Of a DNA stretch of 64,000 nucleotides, positions 11,546-48,935 are shown in pieces; position 1 is the stretch's first letter, and each line of letters opens with the position of its first letter. Source of the DNA: Prochilodus magdalenae (taxonomy: Eukaryota; Chordata; Actinopteri; Characiformes; Prochilodontidae); assembly GCA_024036415.1 (NCBI GenBank), contig JAMWET010001300.1, positions 227,001 to 291,000 of the forward strand. Direction: 5' to 3'. The notes beneath the pieces were generated by a model. It was given only the letters and a program-made list of their open reading frames with translations. It did not search any database and was not told the DNA's origin. A program made the translations under genes and the position numbers.

Positions 11546-13560
11546 TTAAATTGCACAGTACTCTATGTATGCCAGTTCCTTCCCTCTGAACTTTTCAACC
11601 ATGACCAAGTTTAAATAATGAGCAATTAAACAATTAATTGAAACGCCAAATCATCCCAATCCAGTCCTCTTGACCGTAAACAACTGGTCACATGCACAAC
11701 TAGTTTCATCTCTGCTCACTCTTCCTTAAGTTATTTATTGGCTCCAATTATTCTTGTTGTGCTGCCCACATGGGCAATGTCCCGAAGAGGCTCTAGGAAG
11801 AAGCGCTTGGGACATTGCATTTTATGCCTTTATTTATAGCCCGTTTGATTTGTTTATAGACTGGGAACTGAAGTGGTGTGTGTGTGTGGCTGTAGAGACA
11901 CATAAATCTTAAAGTAGGCTTCTGCCATTGGCTGAGTTCATCTAAACTTAGGTGGCTCACATGTCCCTGCTGATGAAGTTGCTCATGTTGCTCACATCAA
12001 AGCAAAGCTATGAACAGAGTGAGCTGATCTAAAATCCCATTCCTTCAGTTATGCTGTAGTGCGTCACCAAATGTCTTAAACACGGTATATAGAAATGCCC
12101 AATGTCAAGCATTGGTTAGAGGGGAATAAGGCCTATGTAGCACTGCAACATGGTTCTCTGGAGTGAAGGAGCTCCATTTACTGTCTTTGGCATAAACTGG
12201 ATTGGTGACTGACCTGACTAATGTGGGCGAATGCAAACAAATTCTTACAGCAATGACTTCACATTGCCGTTTCTGTTAATATATTTGGAATAAAAATTGA
12301 GACAGTTTGTCCAATGGGCTAGAGTGGAAGGAGCTACTGCATGCAGCCATAAAACAGTGCCATGAAAGTGCTCTCCATTACTGCTTTCAATTTTTTAGAT
12401 GTATTAACCTGTTTCACTGTAACCAAGATATCCTATACATTTGATATCATCCAGTCTTCTTGAAATCAGAGGGGTGTTTTCACAGATGAACTCCTCCTCT
12501 GAGGCTGTGCCCTGGCACCTTGACTGGGTCTTAGGCAGGGCCTCTCCAAAATTTTAATATTGTTGCTTAGATACATCTAGAACTGTATTTGCTTTTCTGC
12601 TTTTGGATTTGAAATTGGAATTGCCTCAACCCCTTTGTGGTTTAGCTTTATCTTCCCCAATTATGTGTTACCTTCATCTCACTGACAGATAAGCAGACAG
12701 TGTCCCTGAGATTTCTCTGATACAGAACAGAATTCATAGCTACTTCAGTAATAAGTCTAGGCCCAAATGCAGCATATAGTCCCCATACCATTCTGTTACC
12801 ACCATCATGTTTGAATGTTGAAATGCTGTTTCTTTTCTTTTTTTTAATGTAGAATTTTATGGATGATATTAATGGACCTGTGTTGTCCAAACATTACACT
12901 TTACACAGACTGGTTTACACAGTCTAGTCTGTCCATAACATTATCCCAAAAGGCTTATGGATTGTGCAGATGCTTTTATGGCAAATGTCAGATGAGTACT
13001 ATTGTTTAGTTAGCAATGTTTTCTACCTTGCTACTCCTCCATAAATGACACTTTCGTACTGTGCACTGACATGAACACTGACCTTAGTAGAGAGATTTGC
13101 AGCTTCTTAGGTGTTCTGATGGAACTTTTGGCTAGCACATGCTCCGATAGGCCTCAGACTTAAACCTTTGCCAACTGGGTATGAAAGTGTCAGCCTGTAA
13201 AACAGCTGCATTTAACAGGATCATTCTTTGAGATCTCAGCCCTTGAGCCCAGATATTGAGCTTGTGAGTTCTCATACGCAATTCCAGCCCCTTCTGATTT
13301 CAACTCTGTAATTTCGGCCTGACGCCGGCAGTCTCTGCAAGACTGCTTTACTTTACTTAATATAGTTATTTTGAGCATCGACCAAATCAACAACACTATA
13401 ATGATTCCTTTAAACAAGTTTGTTTTTGTAAAAACAGGGATTTATGCCAGACTCTGCAGCTCTAGTGTGCTATAGAAAGGAAAACTGTATTTACATTATT
13501 ATACTGTACTTGAATAAGTTCAGTATCTAGACATATTGTGAACCTTAAATTGTATTTTCT
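11546..13560. other. Intergenic, no gene seen
   Basis: No coding exon is recognised. It contains the second copy of a 24-base sequence (11718-11741). Near 11786-11816, GGGCAATGTCCC and TTGGGACATTGC form a short inverted pair. The open frames at 12648-12890 and 13190-13417 have no recognisable features. Confidence 0.45.
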
Positions 13561-13574
13561 CTTTTATCATATAC

Positions 13575-13996
13575 AAATCCCACATTGCTACATTTGCTCT
13601 GCACGTTTCACTCCAGAAAACCTTGGACAATACTGAGTCATTGCGCAGAGAAGGGACGAGAGAGGCAGTTCATCTCTAACTGTCATCACAACCCTAACAG
13701 CAACATGTCTCAGCCATGCTGTGTGGTTTTATCCACTGTTTGCTGGTTGAAGCAGATCATCTTAAACTGAAAGCTTCTTAGTAACAGCTTTAATTGACTT
13801 TGTGTTGATGTCGAGGTTCATTTTATTTTTCTGCCTATGTCCGTTTAGACATGTTGCTTCTAAACCAACCAATCAGAACAGAGCTCATCAAAATATTCAT
13901 GAAAGACAGAACAGTCACAAGCAGTCACAGTCACATACTTTCTGTGTGGACATCAGAGTGCTTGTTAAAAAATGCATTCTATGGCACCTTTAAGTA
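13575..13996. mobile_element. Repeat of the TTAAAGG-ended family (MITE-like)
   Basis: The right end at 13980-13993 reads, in reverse complement, TTAAAGGTGCCATA. This matches 13 of 14 bases of the left end of the 62.5 kb element (TTAAAGGGGCCATA). The interior includes CCATGCTGTGTGGTTTTA..CTG and AAACCAACCAATCAGAACAGAGC stretches. Part of this interior (CCATGCTGTGTG.TTTTA, GCTGGTTGAA, TCTTAAACTGA) reappears at 59249-59300. The left boundary is uncertain. Confidence 0.5.
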
Positions 13997-15445
13997 GAGT
14001 TGCATCTCCATTGTTCATGCACACTGGAGCTTGTTTTTAAAATCCTTTGATGTCAACACATCTAATCGTTAAATTTCAATACATGCGTTTGGTTTCATCT
14101 AAAATGGAAGGTTTAGCTAAACTTGTGTCAGGAAAACATCATGGCATCATTCATTACTCCATTACTGACCAATTGCTGGCATGTACCTGTGTTTACAATG
14201 ACCTGACATATATATCGATTCTGTTGCTTTCAGGTGACGACATAATGATATCACCCTCCTTCCATCCTACCACTGCCAGTTTTGTCCCTGTGTGGTTGTC
14301 TAGGGGATAGGCTCCACCCCTGCTGTCTCCATCCAGCAAGGGTCTTGATGCCTGAACGGAGGTCGTGGTCTATGTTAATTACTCTTTAACTCTACTGAAA
14401 TTAATTTTTAACTTCCATCAAGAATTAAAGTGGTCTTCCTTCACTCCTACCTTCTGAGTCTTTCTGTTAGAAGCATGCCTTGACTGCTTAGTAGCAATAC
14501 TGTAGCCCTGAGCCTTTTCTCCTCAAGAGCTTGACCTTTAATGACTTCAGGATTGATTTGAAATTTTGGCAGGCTGGTCAGCCATTCCCAATTTGTAGCT
14601 AATGACCCTTAAAAATGATCGTGTAGCTCTTTCCAGACTGATATATTTCAGCATTATTTTGATCATGGCCTAGTGTGCTTGAAAAAACTTTGTGGCCACC
14701 ACATCACTCTTCTGTATCAGTGAGGTTTACATTCACCAGGGCTGGTGGCATTTAGGTCTGGCTGTGCTCAATCAGCTGAATCTTATTATCTACATTTAGT
14801 CAATTTTTAATAACTAAAGGGGCTTATTTATTTTCTCATATGGACAGTCGGGCAACTTCAGGGCTTGTGTGAATAAAATATTAACTTTAAAATTCACTAT
14901 GATAAATCTGCAGTAATAGAGAAACTCAGGAAGATGTTTTAGTTTCATAATGTCAATTATACAGGTCCCCATAATTCTCTTTTATTATGGCATACATAGT
15001 CATGTCTGCATATAAAACAAGACAAGGTAACTATATTTATATTCGTGAGCTGTCTGTCCCATCATTAAAACACATCAGAGTTGGCCTTTTGCAAGTGCAG
15101 AGAAAACTCAAGCTATTAAAAAAACTCTCCCCAGAATACTTATCTGTTTCTTTTATTTTTAGTCCTCATGGAATGATAGTTGCGAGGGTAGAGGGAATGG
15201 TCAGGGTTTCATATATTTAATGCTTTAGATTGAGACAATCATAAATCTATGTATGAAATATGAAACAAAATCTAATGTAATTATAATTCTCTGCTAAACA
15301 ACACGAGTTTTAATGACAGTGATATTTTAATGACAGTGATAGTTTAATAACGTTGTGTTCAGTAATTCAGTATCATATTCATGATCTGTTTTGGCTGATG
15401 GAAGACAAAATTTGTGCAAATCATAGCAGAGCTTAGCAAACACAT
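13997..15445. other. Intergenic region downstream of sod3
   Basis: No coding exon is seen. On the - strand a possible poly(A) signal for sod3 (TTTATT on the + strand) lies at 15152-15157. A 17-base tandem unit around TAATGACAGTGAT occurs twice at 15311-15340. Confidence 0.4.
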
Positions 15446-15480
15446 TAAATTCATGGTTCCTGATCTGAACCATGAATTTA
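15446..15480 (-). other. Perfect 13-bp inverted repeat (hairpin) in the sod3 3' UTR
   Basis: TAAATTCATGGTT (15446-15458) and AACCATGAATTTA (15468-15480) are exact reverse complements around a 9-base loop. The structure lies about 76 bases after the sod3 stop codon in the transcribed direction. It may act in the 3' UTR, but its function is unknown. Confidence 0.6.
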
Positions 15481-15555
15481 ACCATGAACTATGAACTTCT
15501 GATGTTTTATCCCCTATCTTTCTCCATCACTCTCTTTCCACCGTCTGCACTGCTC

Positions 15556-16173
15556 TTATCGCTCTTTCTTCTCCTCCGCTTCCTCGATGAGTTTCACGTT
15601 ATTGTTCCACAGGGTTGGAGAGGTGATGCCAATGACACATCCAGCGATCCTTCTTCCTGCATTGCCACTTCGTTTGCTCTCTTCATTCGACCCTAATCCT
15701 AGATCGTCCTCCTTCTCATGGACCACCACAGAACGTCCCAGAATGGATTGACTTCCAAAAAGTGTGGCCCCATCAATCTTCATATAACTCCTTATGGTTC
15801 CATTACTGGGGTTAAAGTTGCCCAGGTCTCCAGGGTGAGCAGGATGGTCCAAACCAAGAGGGTTGTAGTGTGGGCCAGCACTGATGCATCCATGGCTCAG
15901 GTCTCCATACTGATGGATGTGAATGGCACGTTTCTGTTGGTCATCAACAGGCAGGCCATGCACATTGACCAGCACTTGCAAAGTGCCGGCTGGGAAGGCT
16001 TGCTTGAAGAGAACTTGCCCATGTATTTTAAAACTGATGGGTATATTAGGATCAGGAGCTACTTTACAGGTGGCATAAAGAGTCCCGTTGAAAGTTGCAA
16101 CCTCCATAGGAGCTTCCACAGCAGGCTCTTCACCTTGGACAAGTATCAGTAATGCAAGAAGTAGCATGAACAT
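15556..16173 (-). CDS. sod3: Extracellular Cu/Zn superoxide dismutase (EC-SOD, SOD3)
   Basis: This 205-residue secreted enzyme converts superoxide to hydrogen peroxide and oxygen outside cells. The start MFMLLLALLILVQG is a signal peptide and has a good A at -3. The Cu/Zn SOD domain spans about residues 28-185. Copper ligands are H85 and H87 (AIHIHQYGD), H102 (bridging, GPHYNP) and H152 (VVHEKEDDLG). Zinc ligands are H102, H110, H113 and D116. R175 is the active-site arginine. Two N-glycosylation sequons occur (N29, N124). Cysteines are C36, C96 and C179 only. The usual cysteine position of SOD1 (C146) is glycine here and the next residue is the cysteine. The C-terminal EEAEEKKER is mixed in charge, unlike the basic heparin-binding tail of mammals. 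The coding region is in one exon, with an acceptor (TATATTTCAG) just upstream ending at 16201, as in mammalian SOD3. The 5' untranslated exon was not found. Confidence 0.95.
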   Translation of the reverse strand: MFMLLLALLILVQGEEPAVEAPMEVATFNGTLYATCKVAPDPNIPISFKIHGQVLFKQAFPAGTLQVLVNVHGLPVDDQQKRAIHIHQYGDLSHGCISAGPHYNPLGLDHPAHPGDLGNFNPSNGTIRSYMKIDGATLFGSQSILGRSVVVHEKEDDLGLGSNEESKRSGNAGRRIAGCVIGITSPTLWNNNVKLIEEAEEKKER

Positions 16174-16200
16174 GTTCTTTCCCTTGTTTATAGGCTTAAC

Positions 16201-17700
16201 CTGAAATATACATGACAGTGAAAATATGTTATGTATATTTATCTACAGTACAAGACAATTTTTTTCAATGTCTTACTTTGTGATTGTAAAAAGCAGTATA
16301 TTTATAGACAGTGATTTTATTATTAATAATTCTTGTTTTATCATTGTTGTGTATGTATGATTTTGAGAGTTTCCTGTATACATACATAAATTGCATGCAG
16401 GAAACAGTTACAGAACCTGTAAAGCTGCTACATACAGTTGGTGGTGTTACTGTATTATTCAATATTTCTTAAATTGTAAGGCACAAAGTATAAGACATTT
16501 TTATATAAGTATAAAAGTATAAAATGTTTATAATTTTTATCATCTGAAAATAAACATTTCAATATTTCATTTAAAACATTTAGACTTCATGTTTAACAGT
16601 TTATGTTACATTTAGAGAGTTTTAAACAAAATAAAAATAATTATTAAAAAACTAATATAAACAGAAATCCCAGGTGCATTTAGCAAAAGTCAAGATAAGT
16701 AGCATTATAAAAGTTTCAATGTAAAAATCTGTAGCAACATATCTTTTTAAAGAGTAACCAGTATACATTTTTGATGAAAATAAGGTTCTTAAATGTATTA
16801 TTTTAAATTATTTATTTATATAAATTTATTTATTTGTAATTCATTATTAAGAAAAATAGCCCAATTGTTAAGCCTTTTTTGTGGGTTTAGAAACAGAAAC
16901 ATGGTGAATACGATGTTTTACACCTACATGCTACATACAATTTCAAATTATTTTTTTAACCTTTTTTTTATGTTTGGTTTTGCATTTTGTTACAACACTG
17001 AATTGCAATTTTACACTGTACAGAGCTACGCTTCACTGTGTGTATCACGGACTTTGTGCAGACACATATTGATCCCAGTGAATATCTGAAAAAGGTCTTT
17101 CTGCATGTGTATCATTACTGAGAAAGACAGTTCAAGTGTTTTCCATTCAAGTGCCTCAAACAACTTGTAGTAAAGAAAGCATACATACCATTTTTCTGAT
17201 GTTTGCTCTGAACTCGCAAGAGCACTATAAATCCAAATCCTCTGTGTAATCTGGAAGCACCCCACTTCCACTGCTGTTCTCCAACACGCTACAGTGATAC
17301 TTTGTTTTATTGATTTCCTTTATGTAAATAGAAGCAGTGAAAGTCTTAGGAGGGCAAATTCCCTGGCTAGTTTGTGGGGCAAAATATTAGGACAAATACT
17401 AACAGTGAAGTTAAAAAAAAAAAACATTTCCAAAGCAAAAATAAATAAAGAAATGTTAAGAAGAAATGTTCACTAGTTTCTATTATAACTTCATTTTTGC
17501 AATGTTATACAATTTTGTTAAATCACATTTGTCAATTAAATATAAAAATTCAAAAGTTGATATTATGATTTTGTAGTATTTTTTAAATTAGTACCAAGAA
17601 GAACTTTCAGATTTGTCAAGAATGATGAACAATTCATTGAACTCACTAAACTCAATGAAGATAATAAGATAACATAAGGCACAGATTTTGTTCTGTTTGC
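16201..17700. other. Upstream region of sod3 (5' intron/promoter side), non-coding
   Basis: On the - strand the sequence TATATTTCAG before 16200 looks like a 3' splice site, so sod3 probably has an untranslated first exon further right. The DNA is very AT-rich and no coding exon is visible. Short frames at 16265-17271 have no recognisable character. Confidence 0.45.
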
Positions 17701-17711
17701 TTACTATTAGA

Positions 17712-17753
17712 AGTTCAGTGAACTTTCAATGAACTTTAAAAGTTCAATGAACT
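17712..17753. promoter_or_regulatory. Pair of IR-1 type nuclear-receptor-like palindromes
   Basis: AGTTCAGTGAACT (17712-17724) and AGTTCAATGAACT (17741-17753) are two perfect 13-base palindromes with one central base, with an extra TGAACTTT half-site between them. They have the form of inverted-repeat-1 hormone response elements. They lie about 1.5 kb upstream of the sod3 start codon. Function is inferred only from form. Confidence 0.35.
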
Positions 17754-20700
17754 TTTATTGAAGCACAGTTACTCTTTTAAGACACAATTTCTATGGTACA
17801 TTAAAAAAATAATAAACAATGTTTATCAGGCATTATGCACAAATAACAAAAACACTGTAAAATATTTAAAATACAAAAAATATGATATTCATATATTGTA
17901 ACTATGGTGTTAGATGAGTTTCATATGATCAGAACAGGCTGATGAACAGCTTTGCAAATCAGGACAGAGAATGCCTAACCGTGAACTTGTAAATCACATT
18001 TAAATCATGGTTCTTGGTCTTCTAAGCCTTTCAGGTAAGAATTTGGGGGTGAAGAGCAAGTTTAAAATAGGACAGTTATTTCCTTCTGCTGAATGAAATA
18101 ACCTGAGTCGTGATGAGTCAGCTCACACTTGTGTCTTCAGTTCCACTCTGAAACTGACATCTTGGAGAAACTCATGTTGGCAGTATCTTTGCTGATATTG
18201 GGCTGAAACCCAAAGGTCCTCCCATCATGAAATATACACGTTTGATGTCATTGTTTAGCACTTCTAACTTTTTAATGTTAATGTTTTTACCATACAGAGA
18301 AGTTATACTACATGCACTCTTGGTAGACATTTTATTATGGAAATCTACTTTTTGCAATTGTTTTGACAGCAGCTATCCAAATAAGGCCTAGGAGTCATTT
18401 GAGATTATGTATGTCAGTATTTTACAACATCTCTATCTTTATAATGGACTTAAAAATACCTCTACTCCAAAACAACTGATAAACATTGTCTCAGGCAAAG
18501 CGCTCGTTTTCTGTTTTATCTGTGTGTGAAATAAGTGGTTCTTTAAGTGTTAAAAACAGTGGTCCTGCATAGTACCATGAACACTCAAATAACCATTCGC
18601 ATGTTTATTTAGTTTTTTGCATTGTGTAATGACCTCAGATTGATTGAGATGGTTCTATTTAGCACCAAAAAGGGTTCTTCTTTAGTTATAAGCTTTACAT
18701 TGTAATAATAGCAGAATGTTTTTGGTGTTATACAGAACATTTTTTGTGATCAGTATTGTGTTATACTTTTTAATGTTCACAGAGCCCAAGGTATGCCTGT
18801 AAGGTACTTCATGCTAGTTATAGTAAGTTATTAATGTCATTTTAACGTCCTACTACTGGGATCTTACTGGGACTAATTATACCAATAGTATATGTGGAAC
18901 CATACCCAACACATTCTCAATCAGTCTGAAGATCAATTTTACTATGCAAACCCCTGTTTAAGCATGACATAGCTCTATATAGAACACATGTACCTAAATA
19001 ACGTGTGTGTGTGTGTGTGTGTGTGTGGAGTTTGTCTGGTGTATTTCACACACAATCAAACTGTTCCTTTACTCGAACTTAACCTTTCCTGTCACCAACA
19101 GTCACTAGTTACAAGCCATGAGCCAGTTGCTGTTATGTAGCTTGTTAGAAATACCAGGTGGTGTAATTGCCAGTGGCAGTGGCAGTGATTGCCTTCTGCA
19201 CTGATCTATCACGGTGTAATATTAGAGCTGACAGGGTACTGTTGGTATTTTAAAGAATGTAAAAAGCTGGTTACTTTGCATTACAAGACTTTCAGGCCTG
19301 TCTCTAAAGCATGTTTCTAATAAAGAAAGCCAAGTATATTATTTAACAGCTAAGCAGCAACTAAACATTCTCCTACACAAAGACCTGAACCTTAGGGAGC
19401 CCCTAGTGATGTCCTACTTGGGGCCTCTTCCACCTCCACCTAACCTATATACTGTATTTTTATTTATAATACGGCAGCTAGTTATCCAATAACCTTTATT
19501 CAGCTGCATTCAACCTTTATTCACTGAGCTTTCTTATGGTCCGGTTGTTTTCCTTTCTCCTCAACCTTTTTCTTTTTTTGTTGTTTCTTCCTGAACCTCT
19601 CAGATACTTGCATATCATAATCTTGATCCTCATCTGACATTGCAATAGCAATTTACATGCCTCTCAAGCTCCACAAGGGGGCCCCCTACAAAAGCCTCAA
19701 CCATGGTCACAGGCATGTTCGTGACTCACCAAATAATATCAACAACAAATTTTTAAGTAAAAGCTCGTGTCCTAAGTGGTTGCTTTTACTGGTTATCGGT
19801 AGAAATGACCTTGCTCACACAGCAGACACGTACAATCATCACAACACAGTATTGTGTTCATTTTGGCGAGTGATGCTCTGTTTGGTCTATTGGCCGATTT
19901 TGGCCCCTGGATTTTTTTTCTGTGTGCACATGGTAAAATATTTCATACAGATGATAAAAGTTTTGCAAAAGTGCATGAGCCTGTGCAGATAACTCAGCTT
20001 CGGATCAGTTGATATTTGGGCCAATGACGCTAAAGAAACAGAAACAGTGCAAAATCTGAGCAACTTGCTGGCCCGAGTTCAAGGCCAGAGAGGCAACTGG
20101 GGGAGCTGGGGGTATTCCAGGTGGGACGGTAGTGTTTTGGAGCTGCTTACTGCAAGCTAATAAATAAGCTCACACATATAAACACACAGGAACTGTAAAT
20201 GATACTGTGTGTGGTAAGTATGTAGTCGTGCAGCCTCAGTTTACTGATTGCAACCCATCCAGTGGATAGGGAATAACTGAAGCTGAAATTATCTTACTAT
20301 TCTTATTTATGGTTCCACCTTAAACTATGTAGCACATTTAGAGGCCTGTCTGAGTGCCAGCGTGTAAGTGCTGCGGTATTTAAGGTGGGACAAAAAATTC
20401 CAAAAGGAAGCTAACAGCAGCCTTGAGATATGATTCAGTATGACCATGGTTCTGGCACACAACAGTTAAGTGCCCCACAGACTTTATTAATACACTAAAT
20501 TGTGTATCATTCTCATATGAAAATGAACTCCAGTCCTTCCCAGAGTTTATGGAAAATTAGCTTTTTATCCCATGGCTTTCCTTATACCTTGTCTTAATCT
20601 CATCATTGCGTAGAAAAATATTTTATATAATAATCGTTTGGTCTGATAACTATGTACAGTGTGTCTGGAATACATACCGTGATGTTACATTTCAACAGCA

Positions 20701-20990
20701 CCCAGCACTGTCAGTGCCCCCTTGTATTCCCTACGAAGTCGTACTGAGCTCAGTGGTGCCCCGCTCGGTGGGTGACGGTACTGCGGGCTGTTGGAGCGCA
20801 GTAACCGTAATTTGGCGCTTCATCCAACATCCTCCCCGGATCAGCGCTGCACAGCATCCATAACGTGCCCTCTTCACCAAACTTTAGGGCGCTCTCTGCG
20901 CAAAGCACATGCAATACATTTTTTACCAACAGGAGGGATTTTATTCGTCGCTCTCCCTGCAGAAATATTTTCCCTTTCTCAGTCTCAGAA
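17754..20990. other. Intergenic between sod3 and dhx15, divergent promoters
   Basis: No coding exon is recognised. A (GT)n run lies at 19003-19027. The region is AT-rich until about 20700, where CpG frequency rises toward the dhx15 promoter. Near 20308-20395, TTCCACCTTAAA and TTTAAGGTGGGA form an inverted pair that may be a small MITE. A related TTTAAGGTGGAGC occurs at 21407 in dhx15 intron 1. Confidence 0.45.
19003..19027. repeat. (GT)n microsatellite
   Basis: About 12 GT units. Confidence 0.95.
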
Positions 20991-21011
20991 ATAATAATGA
21001 TGAGGTAAGTG

Positions 21012-21029
21012 CTTCCGGTCGCCATCTTG
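21012..21029 (+). promoter_or_regulatory. dhx15 core promoter motifs: ETS site next to YY1 site
   Basis: CTTCCGGT (ETS/GABP type) at 21012-21019 is directly followed by GCCATCTTG (YY1 type) at 21021-21029, about 100-120 bases before the start codon, in a CpG-richer stretch from about 20750. Both are typical of TATA-less housekeeping promoters, where YY1 sites often lie just downstream of the transcription start. The transcription start is therefore probably near 21000-21030. Confidence 0.55.
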
Positions 21030-21130
21030 TCGCCTAGCGGCGCGTGAGTGTCTGTGTGTGTTTCAGGGTTTGTTTGGATCCACGGATCTTTCTCCTTTTT
21101 ATTTTTAGTTCTTAATCTTTCTATTACACG

Positions 21131-48478
<27,348 letters not shown>

Positions 48479-48935
48479 ACGCCCTGGTTGGCATAAGGAC
48501 AATATGAAATTGAACCCTCATCTCTCCATGAGGTCTCCTCTCTGAACTCTGCTCTGAACTCTGAAAGTTGTACATTGTCATCTTTTCAACATTAGGTTGC
48601 CATTTATATATTTTTTTTCTTTTCTGTTTCAGTTTAATGTTAAAATTATTTTTATAAGATTTTTTTTTTCCTGGCTCCCATCCCTTCCTGTTTTGGTCAC
48701 CTGATATAGCGTATTGCAAAGTGGTCACTGTAGGCACTAAGGATCGGTTAAATTGGGAGCGAATGCTCAACAGGGATACAGTCATCGACCATCATTATGC
48801 ATGATCATTCATGTGGATGTTGACATTCCTTATAAACATTGTGAACTTTTACTGATGTAACTGAGTAGACAAGTCCTTGTTTATTCTGTTTAAAAAAGCT
48901 TTGAATTCAATAAAAACTATTGATATCAGTTGTGG
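48479..48935 (+). terminator. dhx15 3' UTR and poly(A) signal
   Basis: A T-rich 3' UTR of about 450 bases ends at an AATAAA hexamer at 48909-48914 followed by a GT-rich stretch (ATCAGTTGTGGTTGCC). This is the expected arrangement for cleavage and polyadenylation just after 48925. Confidence 0.75.
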
